Shown here: positions 60,694 to 64,000 of the stretch, in pieces
Layout of the letters: the number at the start of each line of letters is the position of its first letter
Numbering within the stretch: the stretch's first letter is position 1
Origin: Bradyrhizobium diversitatis
GTDB taxonomy: Bacteria > Pseudomonadota > Alphaproteobacteria > Rhizobiales > Xanthobacteraceae
DNA length: 64,000 nt
NCBI RefSeq assembly: GCF_016031635.1
Contig: NZ_JACEGD010000034.1
Location: 1 to 64,000 of the forward strand
Reading direction: 5' to 3'
Translations under genes and position numbers: made by a program
Notes under the pieces: model-generated
Database searches by the model: none
The model's input: the letters and a program-made list of their open reading frames with translations, nothing else
Told to the model about the DNA's origin: nothing

Positions 60694-62157
60694 TTAAATC
60701 AACCGCACGCCTGATATCGCCGACTTCAGCCAGCGCAGTGCCTGCGGCGGCTGGGCTGCGAGCGGCGCGACCGCCACCTTCTCCGTCCGGCACTTCTCGA
60801 GCTCAGCGACGAAATCGGCGGACCATTGCTGGATGGTGTGGCCGCGCAGCTTCTTCATCATTGCGTCCCAGCGCATCTTGCGCTCGGTGAGCGGCATGGA
60901 GGCCGCGACCGCGATCGCACGCGCCATACCGTCGATGTCGTGCGGATTGACCAGCAGTGCGGTGTCCAGCTCGTTGGCGGCGCCCGCGAATTTCGACAGC
61001 ACCAGCACGCCGGGATCGGCCGGGTTTTGCGCGGCGACGTATTCCTTGGCGACGAGGTTCATGCCGTCGTGCAGCGGCGTCACCACGCCGATCTGCGCCG
61101 TGCGGTAGAGGCCCGCGAGCACGGCCTGGCTGAAGCCCTTGTTCAGATAGCGGATCGGCGTCCAGTCGACCTCGCCATGACGGCCGTTGACGTCGGTCAC
61201 GAGGCGCGCGACGTCGTTCTGGAGAGTGCCATAAGCCTCGATGCCGCCGCGCGAGGGGTTCGCGATCTGGAGCAGCGAGATGCTGCGCGCAAACTGCGGC
61301 TGCTCGGTCCAGAGCCGGTCGAACGCGCTGATGCGGTTGACGAGCCCCTTCGAATAGTCGAGCCGGTCGACGCCGATCGCCAGACGCTCGCCGTTGAGGC
61401 TGCGCCGCAACCGCGACACATCGGGGTGCGAGGCCGATTTCGCAGCGTACTGCGCAAACTTCTCCGCATCGATTCCGATCGGAAAGACTTCACAACGCGT
61501 ACGCCCATGTTGCGAGATCGCAACGCCGCCTTCGATGGCGAGGCCGAGCTCACCGCCGACATAACCGAGAAAGTTCTGGCGATCCTCCTCGGTCTGGAAG
61601 CCGAGCAGATCGTAGGCCAGCATCGCCGTGATCAGCTCGCGATGGTTGGGCACGCCTTGCACCACCGCGGCGACGGGCCACGGCGTATGCAGGAAGAAGC
61701 CGATGGGATCATCGACGCCGAGGTCGCGCAGCTCGGCGCCGAGCGCGAGGAAATGATAGTCCTGCACCCAGAACGCGGTCTCGGCTTTTCTGAAGCGCAG
61801 CAGCGCGCGCGCCATGAAGGCGTTGACCTCGCGATAGCTGACATAATCCTCTCGCGAGACGCGGATCAGATCGCTGCGCGAATGCAGCGCCGGCCACAGT
61901 GCAGAATTGGCAAAGCCTTCGTAGTAGCCGCCATAATGGGCCGCCGGCAGGTCCAGCGTCGCAATCGCGCCCGTCCCAAGCGCCTCGATCTCGGCGAAGG
62001 GTTCCTTCTGATGGCCATCACGCACACGGCCGGAGGAACCGACCCAGATCGCACCGGAATGTTCCACCACGGGAAGCAGTGCCGCCGCAAGGCCGCCCGT
62101 CATGGGCTCATTGGGTTTGCCGCGCGCGACGCGATTTGAAACGACAACTAAGTTCAC
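60694..62157 (-). CDS. otsA: Alpha,alpha-trehalose-phosphate synthase (UDP-forming)
   Basis: 487 aa. The GTG at 62157 is chosen, since AGGAGGGG lies 7-8 bases upstream; the ATG at 62178 would overlap that site. Begins VNLVVVSNRVARGKPN. Glycosyltransferase family 20: FFLHTPWP, GVDRLDYSKGLVNRISAFD, HDGMNLVAKEYVAAQ and VLSKFAGAANELD. It joins UDP-glucose and glucose-6-phosphate to make trehalose-6-phosphate, used in osmotic and desiccation stress. otsB lies upstream on the same strand, 240 bp away. Confidence 0.96.
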   Translation of the reverse strand: MNLVVVSNRVARGKPNEPMTGGLAAALLPVVEHSGAIWVGSSGRVRDGHQKEPFAEIEALGTGAIATLDLPAAHYGGYYEGFANSALWPALHSRSDLIRVSREDYVSYREVNAFMARALLRFRKAETAFWVQDYHFLALGAELRDLGVDDPIGFFLHTPWPVAAVVQGVPNHRELITAMLAYDLLGFQTEEDRQNFLGYVGGELGLAIEGGVAISQHGRTRCEVFPIGIDAEKFAQYAAKSASHPDVSRLRRSLNGERLAIGVDRLDYSKGLVNRISAFDRLWTEQPQFARSISLLQIANPSRGGIEAYGTLQNDVARLVTDVNGRHGEVDWTPIRYLNKGFSQAVLAGLYRTAQIGVVTPLHDGMNLVAKEYVAAQNPADPGVLVLSKFAGAANELDTALLVNPHDIDGMARAIAVAASMPLTERKMRWDAMMKKLRGHTIQQWSADFVAELEKCRTEKVAVAPLAAQPPQALRWLKSAISGVRLI

Positions 62158-62397
62158 AGGTCGTCCCCTCCTGTTCATTCCACCCCGTTTAACTGCCGTT
62201 CATCAATATGGTTCCTGATCATCGTTTCAACCAATTGAAACCAAAATCAGGCGCGCGCGTTGGAACTGGTTTCGCTTGCGGAACCCTGGGATTTCGCCGC
62301 AAAGACGGCTTTCCGGTCGTGTTGCGCAGCATGTAACGCGGCGCGCAGCGGCACTGCACTCAGCGCTTTGTGTCTGCGCGGTGGCGCTGCCTTCGTT

Positions 62398-63216
62398 TCA
62401 CCTCGGATCGAGCAGGCGCGCAAGGAACGCGCGCACGTCGGCCGGCGCATCGAAATGGCCATTCACGCCCATGGCGCGGCGGCCGACGGAGAAGGCGAGC
62501 CCGTCCATGTCTGGCATGATCGCGAATACCGTCTCGTCGGTGACGTCATCTCCGATGAACAACGGGCGCCGTCCCCTGAACGGCTCGTGCTTCATCAATT
62601 CGCGCACGCCGCTCGCCTTGGTGAAGCCGGAATGCTTGATCTCGCAGACGAACTTTCCGGGCAGCACCTCAATCGGTGCATTGGGCAGGTCGGCGCGGAT
62701 CAACGAGACGGATTCGTAGATCGCCTTCTCCGCATGCGGCGCCAGGCGGTAATGCAGCGCGAGCGAGTAGCCCTTGTCCTCGAGTAGTATGCCGGGGCTG
62801 AGCTTGGCGATGGCCGCCAGGCGCCGCTTCAGCTCCTTGTCAAGCGGCGGCGCATGCACAGCATCCGCTTCGTTGTCCACCGACAGCCGCATCTCCGCAC
62901 CGTGGCCGGCAACGGCGCGGAATACGTCCGGCGCGAAGATCAGGTCGATGTCGTTGAGCGACCGGCCGCTGACCAGCGCCAGCGCCCCGGACGTGCGCTC
63001 GGTCAGCCGGCCCAACGTTTCCGACAGGCCCGGCGGCACCCACACCTCGCGCGGTGTCGGCATCAGGTCGAGCAATGTGCCGTCGATGTCGAGCAGGATC
63101 GCGATCTCATCGAGATGCGGCACAAGCGCATGCGGCACCGGCACCGCTTCGGGCGCATCGTCATCCAGCATGGTGCGGTTCTGGTCCAACGCAATCTCCG
63201 CAAGTTCAGATTTCAT
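62398..63216 (-). CDS. otsB: Trehalose-6-phosphate phosphatase
   Basis: 272 aa. HAD-superfamily: catalytic aspartates in ILLDIDGTLLDLMP, the ALVSGRSLNDIDLIF loop, and FIGDDVTDETVFA. Dephosphorylates trehalose-6-phosphate to trehalose. It starts 4 bp after the stop of the MFS gene, so the two are probably cotranscribed, with otsA behind. The 240-bp gap between otsB and otsA is AT-richer than its surroundings and might hold an additional otsA promoter; no clear element seen. Confidence 0.95.
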   Translation of the reverse strand: MKSELAEIALDQNRTMLDDDAPEAVPVPHALVPHLDEIAILLDIDGTLLDLMPTPREVWVPPGLSETLGRLTERTSGALALVSGRSLNDIDLIFAPDVFRAVAGHGAEMRLSVDNEADAVHAPPLDKELKRRLAAIAKLSPGILLEDKGYSLALHYRLAPHAEKAIYESVSLIRADLPNAPIEVLPGKFVCEIKHSGFTKASGVRELMKHEPFRGRRPLFIGDDVTDETVFAIMPDMDGLAFSVGRRAMGVNGHFDAPADVRAFLARLLDPR

Positions 63217-63220
63217 CAGT

Positions 63221-64000
63221 CTACTCCATAAATGCGAGCGGCCGCGCGATTTGTTCGAGCGATTTGCGCTCCGCGGAGACGGCGTAGCGCCACGCCACGA
63301 TCGCAGCCGCGATCATCAGGACTGCCCCCAGCAAATAGCCGGCGAACACGCTGTTGCGTGATCCCGTGTCGATCAGCGCGCCGAACAGCGCCGGCCCGAT
63401 CACGCCGCCGATGCCGGTACCGACGGCGTAGAACACCGCGATCGCCAGCGCGCGAACCTCCAACGGAAACGTCTCGCTGACGGTAAGATAGGCCGCGCTC
63501 GCAGCGGGCGAGGCAAAGAAGAAGATCACCATCCAGGCCACGGTCTGCCCTTGCGCGCTCAGCACGCCGATCGAGAACAGATAGCCCGATAGCGCCAGCA
63601 GCACGCCCGATGCGCCGTAGGTGAACATGATCATGGTGCGGCGGCCGAGCGTATCGAACAGACGGCCGAGCAGCAGGGGCCCGAGGAAATTGCCGGCCGC
63701 GAACGGCAGCAGGTACCAGCCGACGTGATCGGCACTGATGCCATAGAAATCGGTCAGCACCAGCGCGAAGGTGAAGAAGATGGCGTTGTAGAAGAACGCC
63801 TGCGCGCTCATCAGCACGAGGCCGACCACCGCGCGCTGGCGATAGGCAGAGAACAACGTATGCACGACCTCGCTGATCGGCGTGTGATCGCGCATCCTCA
63901 GGCGTATCTTCGTGAAGCGCCCGTCCGTCAGGTCCTGATCATGCCCGATCACCGAGCGCTCGATCCCGTCGACGATGGCATGGGCCTCGTCGGGACGGCC
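63221..64000 (-). CDS. MFS transporter, C-terminal part (cut by window edge)
   Basis: About 259 residues; the frame is open to the window end, so the start lies beyond it. A charged central loop (IRLRMRDHTPISEVVHTL) is followed by six membrane helices with RLFDTLGRRTMIMFTYG (MFS motif A in the second half) and SETFPLEVRALAIAVFYAVGTGIGG. This fits metabolite:H+ symporters or sugar porters. It starts the presumed MFS-otsB-otsA unit; the substrate is unknown. Confidence 0.88.
   Translation of the reverse strand, partial: GRPDEAHAIVDGIERSVIGHDQDLTDGRFTKIRLRMRDHTPISEVVHTLFSAYRQRAVVGLVLMSAQAFFYNAIFFTFALVLTDFYGISADHVGWYLLPFAAGNFLGPLLLGRLFDTLGRRTMIMFTYGASGVLLALSGYLFSIGVLSAQGQTVAWMVIFFFASPAASAAYLTVSETFPLEVRALAIAVFYAVGTGIGGVIGPALFGALIDTGSRNSVFAGYLLGAVLMIAAAIVAWRYAVSAERKSLEQIARPLAFME

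Overview
The window is a GC-rich chromosomal segment of an alphaproteobacterium, most likely Bradyrhizobium or a close relative in the Nitrobacteraceae. This is inferred from gene content (acdR/acdS, phbAB with phaR, ptsP-prfA-prmC-DUF4167), from the codon use, and from several families of dispersed palindromes. No database search could be run. Most genes are housekeeping or general metabolism; there is no prophage or CRISPR array, and only one edge fragment of an insertion sequence.

Layout. 1-290: C-terminal piece of an IS5-like transposase. 352-8674: an amide uptake and hydrolysis cassette on the minus strand, with an AmiC-like protein lacking a signal peptide, an amidase, LivH, a Tat-type amide/urea-binding protein, LivM, LivG and LivF; a MarR regulator is divergent from it. 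9081-14970: secA, then a parvulin isomerase, argJ and a MutT-type Nudix gene. 15230-18777: a methyltransferase, then a tight run comF, grxC, nitrilase-type amidase, DUF1178. 18874-21667: an EamA exporter, a GIY-YIG protein between palindromes, ubiG and a PH-domain membrane protein. 21821-28979: lysC, ptsP, prfA, prmC, a structured non-coding stretch and DUF4167. 29124-32063: a methyltransferase, gloB, a cupin and a second EamA exporter. 32226-35267: the PHB genes phbB, phbA and phaR. 35320-39955: methyltransferase, branched-chain aminotransferase, esterase, a small exported protein, a beta-barrel candidate and an AhpD-like protein. 40063-42973: a cysteine desulfhydrase-like gene, acdR and acdS. 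43192-48462: recQ, a polysaccharide deacetylase, and metY-metA. 48784-54665: a TetR-controlled RND pump with an adjacent hydrolase. 54811-59803: an amidase with a histone-H1-like tail, an aldo/keto reductase, an MFS exporter and a LysR regulator. 59934-64000: tRNA-Ser(GGA), a small secreted protein, otsA, otsB and a truncated MFS gene.

How the genes work together. The first cassette should import short amides or urea and hydrolyse them, with sensing by the AmiC-like protein and/or MarR. phbA and phbB make the PHB precursor and PhaR senses polymer. AcdR should control AcdS, which degrades the ethylene precursor ACC. MetA and MetY provide direct sulfhydrylation to homocysteine. OtsB and OtsA make trehalose.

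Most unusual points: the structured RNA-like element at 27772-27889, the GIY-YIG gene bracketed by palindromes found elsewhere in the window, the H1-like tail on an amidase, the AmiC-like protein paired with MarR instead of AmiR, and a composite repeat that appears to supply the ribosome-binding site of an esterase gene.
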